Origin: Lycorma delicatula
Taxonomy: Eukaryota > Arthropoda > Insecta > Hemiptera > Fulgoridae
Direction: 5' to 3'
Assembly (NCBI RefSeq): GCF_047948215.1
Contig: NC_134456.1
Location: 203,620,034-203,684,033 of the forward strand
DNA length: 64,000 bases
Shown: positions 49,741-63,740 of the stretch, piece by piece
Position numbering within the stretch: the first letter of the stretch is position 1
How the letters are laid out: each line of letters starts with the position of its first letter
The notes under the pieces: generated by a model
The model's input: the letters and a program-made list of their open reading frames with translations, nothing else
The model's database searches: none
What the model was told of the DNA's origin: nothing
Position numbers and translations under genes: made by a program

Positions 49741-50085
49741 ATACATTGTTGAAAAGCTCTCATTGAGGGTTTATTACTGCAGTTAAGAAAAAGTCCAAAA
49801 CTCAAATTTTTTGGATTTTGGGCTTTTTTGGACACTTTTGATCCAGTTGATTGCAGTCAAAAATGGAGGTGCACAACTAGATGTTACGACAGTCCTAAAT
49901 CCAATATTTCAACATCCTACGGCTAATCGTTTTTGAGTTACGCGAAATACGTACGTACAGGCGTCACGTCGAAACTAGTCAAAATGAATTCAGGGATGGT
50001 CAAAATAAATATTTCCGATGAAATCTGAAAACCAAAATTTTTCGCGATCACACTATCTTTACTTCCTACAAGGAATTAAAAATGA
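49741..50085 (+). repeat. Mid-GC dispersed-repeat block
   Basis: It begins near gttgaaaagctctcattgag and ends near cttcctacaaggaattaaa, with non-coding text such as gtcaaaaatggaggtgcaca and tacgtacgtacaggcgtcac. This kind of wording is familiar to me from hemipteran repeat sequence, but I cannot verify that here. No open frame. Confidence 0.45.
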
Positions 50086-51618
50086 ATAACAAAAAATACG
50101 TAATGCAAATGAAATAGTTCTATACACTATGCGTTGATAATTAATATAAATAATCGATTACAGACGTAACTTTTAAAATCAGTAAATTTGTAATGAATAA
50201 TTACTACAGAGAATTATAATTAATTGGATATAATTTTCCTGATATTGCGTAAAAATTATGGCCGAGAGTTTTAATCAAGAAATAACCCGATACAATACGC
50301 ATCAGCTATAACATCAGTAAAATTTTATATTTATTTCATGCAACTCTCGATGTCAGACGTCGAGCATTCTTTTCTTTTTCCTTTTTTCTGTAGTTGCTTA
50401 TTAACTGTCAGACATTTTTTTTTTCAACAAAAAATGAAAATGAAAATATAAAGATATGGCACAAGTTGACTCCTCATTACTAAGACCAGTGATACCATAT
50501 TTTTTCATACCGTCCGATATGATTCTATTGAACAATAAAACTCGCTAACACAGATCTGAGTTACACTGAAATCCGGGAATGGTAAAGAAACAAAAAAGAA
50601 AGCTTCTACAGCATGAGACTATTCGATTTAACAATTTTTGAGAGGTAACAAAAAAAAAACTGACGATATCCATTATGAACAATTAAGCATTACTTACAAT
50701 TAAAATATTTCATGAAACTGAAAGGTTAGTAAAATAATATAAATATTACAAAGTAAAAGGCATATCTAGTAGAACCAAGATAAAACGCACTTAGATAATT
50801 TAAAAGAGACCATAAATCAAAGAGGTTTTCGCTGTGGGCTAAAGCAAGCAAACAATACAACACGTGCAGCGTGAGCCGCTATTCCCTAATTAGAAGCTAT
50901 TCATATCAATTAACCGCTCGAGGTGTTAGGAACACCAGTTTTGCTACCCTGCAATGAGCGGATATACTTTCATTCTGATCGATTTATTAAAACGCAAGTG
51001 TTACAGTGCCACGCAAAACAAATTATAATGAAATTCCGCTTTTATAGCGCACTGTTGTGACAAAATTAATGTTCCATTTTTTGACGTAAAAAAATGAAAC
51101 GCCGAAAAATATATCACCTCATTTAGAACTTTTTATTATTCCTACAATCATACCACCATAAAAGACGGAATTCATTTTAGAGAAAAATGATTTTTTTTTT
51201 TTAATTTATCATTGGCATTTTTTCTTAAACGTAACCTGTTCCTCATACATCTTTTATTAGAAGTATATTTTTATTTGAATTTATAATGAAATAAGCTACA
51301 TACCAATATTTCACATGCAAAGTGTCAAGCTTGGGAAAGATAATAATACCTTTCATTAGTTTGCAAGTCTATAAATTCAGCTAATTTTCATCGAATAAAG
51401 TTTACATAACAATAAACATCAAACTACTATGTAATAAATACAAAACGTTTCCTTTTAAACTGAATAAATAACAGGGAAGTAGTTTGTTTACAGACTCAAC
51501 CCAAATTAAGCTATTAATTATTATTATTAATATTTTTTTAACCTATTTTAATCATACAATTCTGTTATATTGATAGACTTTTTTACATTGACAAAACGTT
51601 TTGTAAATGTATATATAT
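50086..51618. other. AT-rich stretch, small GC patch
   Basis: No gene. A slightly GC-richer patch at 50820-50970 is unclassified. Confidence 0.5.
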
Positions 51619-52548
51619 TGTAACGGAACCAGTGCATAACTGACCAGGATAACGGATTTCTTCCAATTAAAACTAAAGAGAGAAAATATTAATGAAAAGA
51701 AGAATCCAGAAGGAAGTAAAAGGGATTCTTTTCTCAAACTTATAGGTCCGTTTAACAATCTGTCCTTTGTAATACAGCCAATAGCATCTCCAAAAGCTGT
51801 TGTTCCGACCAGAAGCTTTACCACCGGAATAAGAATTTATAGGAAAACGTAAGGGCGCGGAAGCTGAAAATTATTAGGCTTCGACAATTAAAGATGAGGC
51901 GGGTACTGGTTCTGCAGGCCAGGGAATATAATAATTACTAACATGGACCAGTGTAGAGAGTCAGTAAGTAGTTCTGCGAGGCCGTGTTCGGACTAGTTTG
52001 ATAACAAGCGATAACAGCGAGTAGTCTCGAAAGCCCAAGTTCGACGCGGTGACAACAATAAAAATAAGAATTTGGTAACAACGAGTATACCAGTTTGATC
52101 AGTGGGTGAATACATGAAGTTGTTCGGTGAGTTATTTGTAAATACGAGTGAAAGTGAAAGTATTATATTCATTCATAAAGTGTAAGGTAGTTCTTTTATA
52201 AACAGTACTTACAAAAATACTGAATACTTGCAAAAATTGAACGGTATGAATCTTAAGACTTTTCTAGTGTTATCTTGTTAATACAATAATAGGTTCTAGT
52301 GGTAATCATAACGTTTTTAGTAAATCGGAATTTATTCTAGTTTTTATAATTAAACAATCATTAAATAATCTTGTTTTGTTATTTGAATTACTATTTTGTA
52401 AGTTATATATACATATTATTATTATTATTGTAATTATTACTTTTATTATTTATTTTGTTTACATGTCTCTAGAGTAATAAACTGTATTTATATGAAATAT
52501 TTAGTTTGTTAGTTTCTCAATATCCTGATCGAATGCGAACACGCGACA
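51619..52548 (+). mobile_element. Probable solo LTR of a retrotransposon (930 bp)
   Basis: The block starts TGTAACGGAACC and ends GCGAACACGCGACA, i.e. the TG...CA ends of an LTR with short imperfect inverted termini (TGTaacG / CgcGACA). A polyadenylation signal, AATAAA, sits at 52476-52481, about 67 bp from the end, as expected for R-U5 in plus orientation. GC is raised in the first half, where a promoter would lie. No primer-binding site, gag-pol frame or second LTR follows, so it is read as a solo LTR left by recombination. A clean target duplication is not visible because the left flank is a TA tract. Confidence 0.55.
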
Positions 52549-52759
52549 GTATAAATAAACAGGTGTTCATTACGGTTGGAAACTTTTAATAACTTTTCAG
52601 TTATTAAACTTTCCAGTCGTTAACCAAAAAAAAAATCATTTATCAATAATGTTTGATAAAATTAAATATTTTGTGAAAATTCAGTAAGTATTTTAATATA
52701 AAATATTAGGTTTGGATACTAAAGATGATTTTTTATCATCTCATAGATGCTCCTACGCC

Positions 52760-53278
52760 GTACGAGCTATTTTTTCGGTACGAGATCACCAAAACCCAAG
52801 CACCTAGAGAGTTCCCAAAAATATTAATGAATAAAGTAGGGTAGTGACACATCATTTTAATGGGCATTAAAAAAAAAATTATATGAAAATCTTAGGATTA
52901 CGAAAACCCTAACCTAAATGGTGGCTATTTAATATTTTTCAAAACTAGTTTCAACGGTTGTCTACGGTACCCTTAAATTACTACTAATAAAAATAAAATA
53001 AAGTTTTGCTAAAGCTCTTACCTCCCAAGCGATATATTTTTCGGTATGAATCGCTGCTAGATTTGAATTGTAGAGCACCCTTGAAACCAGATGTAAAAAT
53101 CATTAAATGGCAACCATTTTGCTCAAGGTCTTCGCAGCCTAATCTGTTTACAACATTTTTGTAAATCAATGCTGTTTAAAATTATGCCTCACAACTCTAC
53201 CCTTCAATTTAATTTTTTTTTGAAGATGTCCCCCGTGGGTGTTTGGCGATGTGGTGGTCTAACAAAAAATAGATCGTT
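52760..53278. mobile_element. Foldback-like element, about 220-bp diverged inverted arms
   Basis: The left arm (52760-52980), read in complement, matches the right arm (53062-53278) over its whole length. Paired words include gtagacaaccgttgaaac with gtagagcacccttgaaac, ttaaatagccaccattt with ttaaatggcaaccattt, gtgtcactaccctac with cctcacaactctacc, and aaaaaatagctcgta with aaaaaatagatcgt. The arms look roughly 70% alike and the spacer is about 81 bp. No open frame. Ends and target duplication are blurred. Probably an old non-autonomous DNA transposon. Confidence 0.65.
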
Positions 53279-55312
53279 TTGAAGTTTGCTACACTTAATT
53301 TTACAATTTTAACTGCCATAATGTTAATTAAGGATTGCCTTACTTTTCTTTATTATATTATACTTTATTTGTATTTATTATTATATTATACTTACACTTT
53401 ATTATATTGTAAACGAAAAAGTTTTAATAATTCATTTCAAAATCATAAAAATTAACGAATGAAACCAGAATGTATAAATTAAGTAACCTTTTCTTAACAT
53501 ATATAATAATGAAAATTTAGATATTTCTTATAAAGAAATTAATAACAGTACGTAGCCTGGGATCCATGGATGAAATAAGATACAAGTTTACTTTATTTGT
53601 TTATGTGATATTCATCAGATAAAAAAGTGATGCGGCTGCTTACGGATCCCGAATACAGAAAGCTGCATTAGATAACTGGAGACTTTCAGAATATCATAGG
53701 AAAGGATCAGTCACTTAAAACTGCTTGTCTATATATTTGATGTATACATTATAATTTTTAAAACAATTTATTTAAATCATTAATAATTAAATATACATTT
53801 CTGTTCCAAGACTTGATTAATAATCGGTCTGAAGAAAAAAGTAAAATCGCGAGAAAAATTTTGGCCGTTATTAACCCCTGTATGTATTGCTGCTATAAAT
53901 TGAATTAAAAAATTGAAATTATTTTCGGTGAATAATTTTTTCAAATCTGGCGATTCGTTCAGACGGCAAATTCAGTAAAGTCTACATTAAAACTGTAACG
54001 TGATCAGTAGAATGTATCACAGGAATCGTATAAAGTTACAAAACAGCGAATTTGCCTACAATATTTTTTGTTCTAGAAAACTGTAATACGTAATTTTGGT
54101 AAGTTTATTTTTAAGATAATTTAAATTAATTAAGTGTTAATAAAGACATTTTTCTGATGTGAAATGTGTGTCCGACAGAAATCGTAAATATTTCTAAGTT
54201 CATTACCTGTAAGTGTATTTTATAAAATAACGGCGTTACATAATGTAATAACTGAACACCTCAATAAAAATATTAATTTATTTAATTAATATTGTAAAAG
54301 ATTAACTTGGTAATGCTTGTGCAACATTCAATAAAATTATACATGTATATATGATAACATTTTTATATGATTCTCTCTCTCTATGTGTGTGTACACACAC
54401 ACACACACACACACATACAATATGTATACATGTATAAAGCACTATACCTTATTTCCATTAAACTTGACTGAATACACCTATCGATCACGAAAGTTCAATG
54501 CCAACATGACGAATGAGTGGACTGTACACCTCTTTGATTATAGTTGACTGATAATATAATATACTTCAATAAACAAAAGACAGTGAATGGAAAAGTCCAA
54601 TATCCTGTGCATTGGGGTAGCTTAGAGAGCGAGTTTAAACAGTTTAAACAGAATGGGTATCGCTAGAAACAGTAAGCGGCATGAGAATGTTTAATATGTA
54701 AAATAATTGTAACTGAATAAGATATCACATACAACAATATTATTTTGCTAGAATTAATTTTAAAATATCAATACTTAACACAGAAAAAGTTCATTGCAAT
54801 AATTTAATATTAAAATTTGTTAATTTTGCTGCTAAAAATATTCTTATTTGCAATTAAAAAATGCTGGGAACTATTGCATGGGTTTCACATCTACTAATAA
54901 TAAAAATTAAAAAGCTAGGAGCTAAAAAACAAAACGTATATTTTTTAGAGGTGGAAAATAAATTTTAATAAAAATTTTCTAAAAATATTCTTATTTAGTA
55001 TAAGCTTAAAAAATTTGTTTAAGTAAAGTTTACTCTAAATCTAACACCACTTTTAATAAAGGCTAAAATAAGAAAAAGAAAATCTTCAATAAAACTATTC
55101 TTAATTTTTTAGTCCAAGGTCTATAATTTTTTAAAAATGTAGAAATTTCTTGATAGTTCTGTATACAAAGTATAAACTTTCAAAAAATTACTGAAAAATA
55201 TGTATATGTAAGGGAGATAGAGCAAAAGAACAAAAAACATACAATTAATTTTTAAGAGCTGAGATCGATTGGTTGAAAAAATCTTTTTAAATTATTTATT
55301 TATCCGTTGTAG
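53279..55312. other. AT-rich non-coding stretch
   Basis: No gene. It contains the CA microsatellite described next. Confidence 0.55.
54384..54415. repeat. (TG)n(AC)n palindromic microsatellite
   Basis: tgtgtgtg runs straight into acacacac, so the centre is self-complementary and could extrude a cruciform. Confidence 0.85.
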
Positions 55313-56316
55313 GAAATAAATTTGCTTAATAAACTTTTTTGTACTATGACTGAAGAAAGTCGAAATTGGTTTTTTCGCGATATCCTTCCATCCTTTAATG
55401 AATTTTGGAAAAAAAATTAACAAGATCAATGCCCCATATATAAATATATTTGAGCCAAATTTGAAGAAAATCGATTAGGTTAATTTTGAAATATAAGGCC
55501 AAAAGCAGTGCGACACACACACACACACACTTGCATACATCTCGTACATGGTTTTTTTTTTTTTTTTTGTTTATAAACTAGACCCTAAAACTTGAAGATT
55601 TTCAAAGAAAACCCATTTTTGACATGATCAACATATTTTCCTCTTTAAATATGTATATATAAATCAGAAGAATATATTAATTTATTAAAATATTTAAATA
55701 TTTTTGTCACTTATTCCTTTTTCTATTTTGTATTTCCGTCGAGTTCTTTTGCAAAAATTTTTTCATAAAGGAATTCTTTATTGCAATACAAATTATTAAA
55801 ACAACTAAATTAAATAATTTTCAAGCACTAAATTCACGTTTTTCAACTCGCTATACGTAATAAAACAAGTTACTCTACCATTTTTACTACAATCTACTAG
55901 TAAATACATAATTATTTTGTTATATAGAAACATATCTATAAATTTAAATTAAGGATCTTGAAAATTTTTAATTAAATTTAATATTTCTTTAAGCCATTCG
56001 TTAATTATATTTCCATGGTTAATTTCTCTTACTTGTGTTTTTCGATTGATTTGTCAAAATTGATTTCTAAAAATTCTTTCTAAATCAGAAAATGTATGTT
56101 TATTTTCCCTGATATTTTATCTAACATAAAATAAAAAAAACATTTTCTTTTACATTAATAAAATAACATCAGTTAGATTGATGTTGATTACTTTACCAGC
56201 GAATATAGTTAGAATAGCTCTACTAAAGGAAAAAATATGGTGGGCTACGAATCGGTTTTTTTTTCCAAATCTTTACGTTTTAGGGTCCAACTAGATGATC
56301 TAGACCAAAAATCATA

Positions 56317-56359
<43 letters not shown>

Positions 56360-56563
56360 CTATCGTACTGCTTTTGGCCTTACATCTCAGGATTTACCAA
56401 ACTGATTTTCTTAAAATTTGGCTAAAATATTTCTATATATGGAACATTGATCATACGTATTATCTTTTTCAAAATTCGTTAAGGAGGGGGGTAGATAATA
56501 AGAAAAAACGTTTCGATTCTTTTCAAAGGCATTTTAGAGAAATGATTATTAAAGCAAATTGTT
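55313..56563. mobile_element. Inverted pair of about 335-bp repeats with opposed CA/GT tracts
   Basis: The left arm (55313-55647) and the complement of the right arm (56224-56563) align in order. Matches include ttaatgaattttgg with ttaacgaattttga, ccatatataaatatattt with ccatatatagaaatattt, aaggccaaaagcagtgcga with aaggccaaaagcagtacga, then (AC)n in both, then tagaccctaaaac with ttggaccctaaaac. The 576-bp spacer is AT-rich with no open frame. This is either one foldback-type element or two inverted insertions of the same repeat. The internal CA tract is (AC)9 on the left and (GT)19 (56320-56357) on the right. Confidence 0.7.
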
Positions 56564-59500
56564 TACGTACAGTGCATATGTAAACAATCTTTTTACCTAA
56601 ATAATTTCTAAATTTTTTTTAATTTGCCTTTAGCCGTTACTGAAGGGATATTAGATTTAGAGAAATTTTACTTAAGAAATTTGTTAAGTTTAATCTATAT
56701 ATGGCTTTTTAAAAAAAATATATTTTCTTAAAATTTATTCCCAACCTCTAAGAAACAGGTATATAAGTTCTGTTTTTTGGTTTTAATTCTTTTTATTTTT
56801 ATTATTAGTAGCCGGAAAAGTCATGCAATACTTTGCCAGCGTTTTATATATATATATATATAGCAATATAATTTGCGCTGACCGCATTATGGAAAAAGGG
56901 TATATTTTCTAGTTTAGAAAGCATGTCAATATTTTAGAAATTAGTAATGGCAAATTTAAACCCCTTGAACTCAAAAAATAAACAAAACAATATCAGCAAT
57001 AAAAACGTTATTAAGGAATAAACTAAGTAACATTAGATCATGATATCTAGCTCAGGGAAATAATAAATTTAATTTAATTTATAATTTAAAATGAAATATA
57101 ATGTGGTATCAAAATAACTGTCTCATCATTTACCAGTATATTACAATTGCAGTAGGATAATCCATTTTATTTTCAATGAATGAGATGATAGTAATTATCC
57201 ACCTACACAATGTATGCAAAAGTATTCCGCAGACACGACACACACACGCACACGTTTTACGTGTGTCTCCAACTTTTGGTTGGAGTACATATAAGATAAA
57301 TCATGAGATAATACTGTCATTAAAACTGTCTATAATTACATTTTTAAACAACCAACCCTACTGAATTATTATCAAACAATATCACACATAAAATTTCGTT
57401 TTCAAATTTAAGCTAATTTAAGTGCATAAATTGCGTTTCATATAATTCATTCTTACAACATTCATCCCCTTAATGTAGCCCTGTTATTTCTATAATAAAA
57501 TTTAAATCATGATAATAACAAGGTAGTATGAGATATTTTTTTTGCACCTCAAACTATACTTATAATCGGTTGGTAGATTAGAAACTATAAGTAAATCTCA
57601 TTACAATAACGAGGTTATACAGAAATTTCTCCTAAATTAAATACATTCTAGACGATCAATAGAAATCAAAGCATAAAAGGCATAAGCATTAAAAAATCAC
57701 AACTTAAAAAGAAAAATAATTAAAAGAGATATAGGAACAAAAACATAAATGATCATAAACGTAAATATTTTGATGACGCACAACTTAAGAAGGGAGGCCT
57801 TGTCCTGAGTATCACTATTGGGTTTCTAGGTTCAATACCTGTACCCGCTTGAAAAATTAAACTTTTATATTAGGAAAATATTACCTAATATGACAAATAC
57901 TATACGAGACGTTTGTAAGAATGAAATGAATGCGATGTACAAGAAATTTTTTTGATATAATTCAATAAAAATACATTTTGGTTATCATAAGAAAAATAAA
58001 AATAATTTCTATAATACAAAAAAGCGTTTTATTTATTATTTATATATTTAATATTCACAATAAAACTAGTTATACAGATTATATCGCATAACAAACTAAA
58101 TAATAGTTTTCCTTGGAGATATTCTACGTAACACATGTAAAATGTGAATTTTACGGCAAAATTTTATTTTCAATTTTCAAGGACAATTTTTTCTTACGAA
58201 GAGAATATTGGATAATTTATTTTTGTTTAAAAAATTATACCCATAATTTCGTAATTTGTAATATTATTTTAAATAAAATGTCTAAAGATTAATATAATTC
58301 AGTGGCTAACAATGGCTTTAGATCATAGGTACTGATTATTAAGACGATGCTATAGGATCGAATCTTTGACAACCAACATAATGAATTTTATTCCCCTTTT
58401 AATTTTAATTTCCCTTTCATTATAATATAATTTATACTCACGTTCATATATATTACGGAGTAATCCAGTTAATCGTAAAGCAAAGTATTAACTATATCGC
58501 CCTATTCTGTACCGATGAATGAGAAATCGTGTAGTTCCTTACATATTTATTTTACTTACCTTAGTCTGAAGATATTAGATTTTACTCACGATACTTCTGA
58601 TATTATATACGACTTGTTTAAGTCATTTTATTAATTAACTGGTTTAATACTATATATATATATAGGAGCACATTATTAACGCTTTAACAGTTAAATAAGT
58701 TATATATCTAATGTGAAATAGTAAAATACGAGAAATAACTGCTAAGAAAAAAAAAAACATTAATTAAGCAAGGGTGGTGAAAAAGCAACCATTAGTATAT
58801 TATATACGAAGTACTTACGATCTCTGTAAGCTATTTAAGGTGTAACGGGGTCGTACATGTCACTGTTACGTATATTTTATTTCCTGTATAAATTAAATTT
58901 CCACTTACCAACAATTTATTTTATTTTATTTCTTGATTAATCAAATTAAATGATTTTTTTTATACTCAACGACTGTGTACGTCAGCAAAACATTAACAAA
59001 TAAATTATTAAATTTAAAAAAAATCATACAACGATGATTTAAGTAAAATTTTTTTTTTCTAAGCTATTTTTATAAAAGGTTTTTTCACATAAAAATGTAT
59101 ATTAGTAATAATAAAAAAAATTTTTCCCTCGAAATAAAGTATTGTTTTTTTGGTTTTTATGGAGTTCAAAAGTTAAATTCCATAAATTAGAGAGAAAGTT
59201 TAAATTAGAGTATCACAGCACAAATAAGTAACCAACGTTGTTTAAATCGGGGATATCAACCAGAAAACAATGATGCATCGTTTTGCATGGGTTGGTGATT
59301 ACGCGTAAAAGAATCAAATGTAGAACGGTAAATTTGTCGTATAGCCGATATTCATTTGTTAAAGTTTCTGCACGTACTTTGGAAGTACAATTTACCGAGC
59401 AATTAATCATTCCAAAATTCGAAACAAATTGTACGACCCGAGGTACTTGAAAACCTGTAGTATATATTCTCAACCGCTTTCAAAGTTCTCTCTGAATAAA

Positions 59501-62500
59501 TCTATAAACAGAAAAAGGTTTCTTATATATTTATACACACAAGTAAAAAATCTCTAATGAAAGAAAATTCTTTCTTAATTCCCTTTTTACAGAAGACTAC
59601 TCAGTTACATCTCGGAAGAAAAAATTCCATGACAACAATTTTATATTATTACTCTACTTTTTATAATCACGATATAAGCTCATCTTAAAAATCTTTTAGG
59701 ATGTAAGTTCTTATTTAGACGTAGTTCTATTGAAAAATAATGTTTTTTTTATAAACGATGATACAAAACTGAATCCAAACGTCAAAATTTTATAATTGAA
59801 AAATTAACTTAACGGATAAAACATTAACCACCATCAGAACTAACCATAAAAATAAAATATATCAATAAATAAAGATTACAAAAAAAAAAATGAAATGACG
59901 AGGTTTTAAAACAAAGTAAAGTAAGATGTTTGTGGCAGAATCGAATAAAATTGGTGTGTCTTATTATGACATCCAAATTGGTTAATCTGTTTTTAAGAAC
60001 GGAAAGGAAGAGAACGGAACGAAAAGAAAGTTAAGATAGATAAACATTAAAACATATGAAACGAATAACCGGGGGTGTAATATGTAAAAGATAAGTTTAC
60101 TATGAGACTGCGAACAATAGAAAAAAATAGAAAAATGCATTAAACCGGTCGAAACAATTCCAAAAAAATTATACAAATATATTAGATAAAAATATTAATT
60201 TATAATAGATAACATTAAATAAAACATAAATGACTTCCCTTTCAGCAATAAAGGCAAAATTATAAGTTAAAGTAATATCAAAATTCTTCTTCGATTTAAT
60301 ATGTTTTGACACTCGCTTTCAGATATGGGTAGAAATGGCTAAAAATGCAAACATAACTTAGAAACACTTCCTAACGTTTTGTTAATGAAAATGATATCAT
60401 AGTATTACTTCCGGATGAAAAGAAAGTACGATTACAATATTTATCACGCTTAATATATCTACCCGGTATTGTTATCATAATCAATATTTATTACAGGATG
60501 ATTATTTTTAGTGAAAACCTATTTAATACATAACAGTAATAAACAGAAGAACTTACCGTTTTGATTAAACGAGTTGTTTTTTATGAAACTTAAAATACTG
60601 ATGTTCCATTAAAAATTATTTTACTTACAACTATTATTATTATTATTATTTCACAAAATAATTATTTTACAATAAACGGCCGATGCTATATTGAAGTTCT
60701 TGTTTTTATCCTAATTTAAAACACGACCTAAAATTAGTTTAAACTAAAAACAAGATAACAAGTAGACTTTTATCTCTCAAATTGAAATCTTTATAGATTA
60801 AGAATACTTACAACATTTCTAAAAGAATAATATTTATTATTGAAAATGATAAAAGGTAACATAAACTTTTAATAATAGGCCAAAGTTTACGCGGCGTGAT
60901 ACTAGATTATCTCACTTACATGAATAAATCTGAGTGAGTCCATATTCACAAATTGGTGTAAAATCCGTTTTTACACATCTTTATGAAAGTTTAAACTATC
61001 CGTGTAATACACAAAGGTACTATAAAATAAATCATGTTTTGTAATATTCAGTAATTCTTAATCAAAAAGTTCCGCCTTTAAAACATAAAAATTAAATGCG
61101 ACAATAATTTTTAAAGCCGTAGTAATTTAATATTACATAATTCCAACAGAATAGAATAAACAATAAAATCATTGGGTTCTAAAAATAATATAAGCGCTAT
61201 ATAGTTTTAAATACTTTTGGTCATGAAATCTTTAAGTGCAAACAAAATACTATCTAACAACAAAGCATAAATATTTTATTACAGTTGAAAGAATTCTTAA
61301 CTGTTATAAATCTAACTTATTACAAGTATAAAATACCCCATTCTTCAATCGATTTTGCAATAAATTCTCCACGAGTAATAACTACCAGTACTTATTGAAA
61401 AACGTTTACGCTAAAGAATAATTTACAAGCAGAAAAAAGTTTATTGAGGTTAACACGAATGTAGACAGTTCCGTTTATTTCTTCCGAACTTCAACATTTA
61501 TTTTGAGTCGTAAATACTAAATTTTAGTTTAAATAAGGCAAAAACACGCGCGTACACACTAAAATATATAAAAACATGGAAAATAAAATAAAAGAGAATC
61601 AGATTTTCTTTAACGATGTTAAATGTTTTTTTCAAATCACGAAAATAATAAGATATCGCGACGAGATGCCAACATTTTTTTAAATATTTACATCTATTAA
61701 ATTCAATGCACGCGTCCTGTGTTCGTAAACTAATCTTTTATTTTTATTTCAATAAAAATTAAAATTAATAGAAAATTTAAATAAAATTAATCCAAGATTC
61801 ACGGATACATAAACAAAAAATAATTAATCAAATAATAGAAATAAATTAAGTTTATTAATGTAGTATAAAGAAAAAAAATGTCATCAGTAAAACAATGTAG
61901 AACGCGGTTGAACATAATGACTACTACATTGTGAAAAGGAATATCGTCTTGGATTTTGAAAAGGTCTACTAAAATCTATCTAGAAGAACTGATTAACTCT
62001 ATAAACTTCACGTACGTAGGTGATCCGAGGTCTAAAAACCGTTGCAAGTAACACCAAGAAAATTATTTCAGTTTACAGCAGTGTTTCATTGCAAATGATA
62101 GAGGTAAACCAGACAATTTAATATTACAGTCACTGCAAATACAAAAACATAAGTTCTATTAACGCTATAACTGTAACAGCAAATGTGTAAGCGGCAAATT
62201 TATTTTTATTTCATAAATAGAATTTTAAATCTCTTCTAATATGAGTTTCAGCCTACTACTTAATTAAATCTACGTAACTTAATTACACAAATACCAATCC
62301 AGTTTATCTCTCTACAATTAGCCATCTTTATAGCACCGCACTATAGCTTCAGGATATTCCTCATAATTTAAACATTTCAATAAAAAGTTAAGGAAAAAGC
62401 TATTTAATAATTCTATAGCGGTTTACATACAACATTTAGCAATCCTTTGTTTGTAGTACTGAAGCTTCACAAAACAACTTTATTTAACGATAAGGTTCAA

Positions 62501-63740
62501 AAGAAAATCAATAAATTCATTCAAATTAAACCTCGTTCAAACGAGTAAATTGAGGATGCAGAACCAAGAACTGAATAATCACAGTATAAATAAGACATGC
62601 ATTAATAATATTGATGAATAAGTATAATGAATCGCTTCACGATAATTAGTAGATTACATCAACACCACTCTCAACAAAAAATATACTTGTTTTCCCATAA
62701 TGCTTTTAATAGTCTTCTAATTAAACAAACAGTATTTCTGATGGCAACTTATTACAAAGTAGAATAAACTAATCTTAGTTGAAATTTATTTAGTTTTTAT
62801 TTTATAGTACTGAATCGAATATTATACAGTAAATTTCAAAGAATTAACCCAATCAAGTAGCTGACATGTTTCTCAATTACATTTTAATCAACTAGTAAAA
62901 AATACATCAATACGACTTCGGAACGCCAAAAATATCTTCCATACTAATTTCAAATTTTTGAAAAAAATTAATTTTATAAAACGTAAGTTTTAAACCGTAT
63001 AAATAATTCCTGTAAGCCAGAAAGAATATATTAAAATATTGTACTTAATTTGCTTAATAACGTAAATTTTAACTTTTTCTTTTTTTTAATCAAGATGTTT
63101 GAATTTAATTATGTTTGCAAAAACTAAGACGTTAACTAATAATAAGAAATAATTAAGTATACATCAAGGAGAGAAAATTGTTGAATGATAATTAAAAGTT
63201 TCTAGCTGGATATAAGAGTATACCTACAGTAGGCCTATACACTTGGATGAGATAAACGGGTTATTATTTTAATAACTTTTTGAATAAAGTGTAAATTACT
63301 TTTAAACTTGCACATTTATCAAAATTTTCGTACAGCTCTCATAAAGTATAATGGTTTTAAGTTATATTTTTGAATAATTAAAAATAAAAAAATGCATTAC
63401 AAAGGATTTTCAAAACTTTAAAACATCAATTAATTATGAATTATATAATGTTTTTCTTTTTTTTATAATCTTTCACATACATTATGAAATTTTAATCACA
63501 AAACGAATTCTTTATTTCAGTAATCATTTACTGTTCATTAATCAGAAGACTGTAAAAAATAATATGATTTAAAAAATTTCAAACCATTAAACATGTAATC
63601 AAGCGTGCTTTTCCCTACTAAAACTTCCAAAAGTTTAACTAATGTTAGTTATGAATAGTTTTTGTCTTGCAAGAATAGATAACGAAATCTGGAACAACAT
63701 TTTTAAATCTGAAATACCTTGAGCGATATATGATTCAATA
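56564..63740. other. Long AT-rich stretch, one weak exon candidate
   Basis: No confirmed gene. Degenerate pol-III-like words (ggttcaatacc near 57829, ggatcgaatc near 58351) may be very old SINE remains. The next entry covers the only protein-like frame. Confidence 0.5.
59274..59450 (+). CDS. Weak candidate exon, unknown protein
   Basis: A 58-codon frame bounded by stops reads protein-like in its second half (SYSRYSFVKVSARTLEVQFT, then EQLIIPKFETN). Possible acceptor aaatgtag and donor cgag|gtactt would give an exon of roughly 110 bp within it. GC is higher than in the flanks. An open minus-strand frame overlaps (59213-59473), so at most one is real. No family recognised. Chance is a serious alternative. 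Confidence 0.2.
   Translation, partial: CIVLHGLVITRKRIKCRTVNLSYSRYSFVKVSARTLEVQFTEQLIIPKFETNCTTRGT

Noticed and set aside
51552..51824. 90-codon minus-strand open frame
   Set aside because: It straddles the left boundary of the probable LTR and has no recognisable domain.
56237..56583. Two plus-strand open frames with CVCVCV repeats
   Set aside because: They are opened by the (GT)19 tract inside an inverted-repeat element; no protein family.
57790..58380. Two B-box-like words (ggttcaatacc, ggatcgaatc)
   Set aside because: No convincing A box at the right distance and no body or tail; too decayed to call SINEs.
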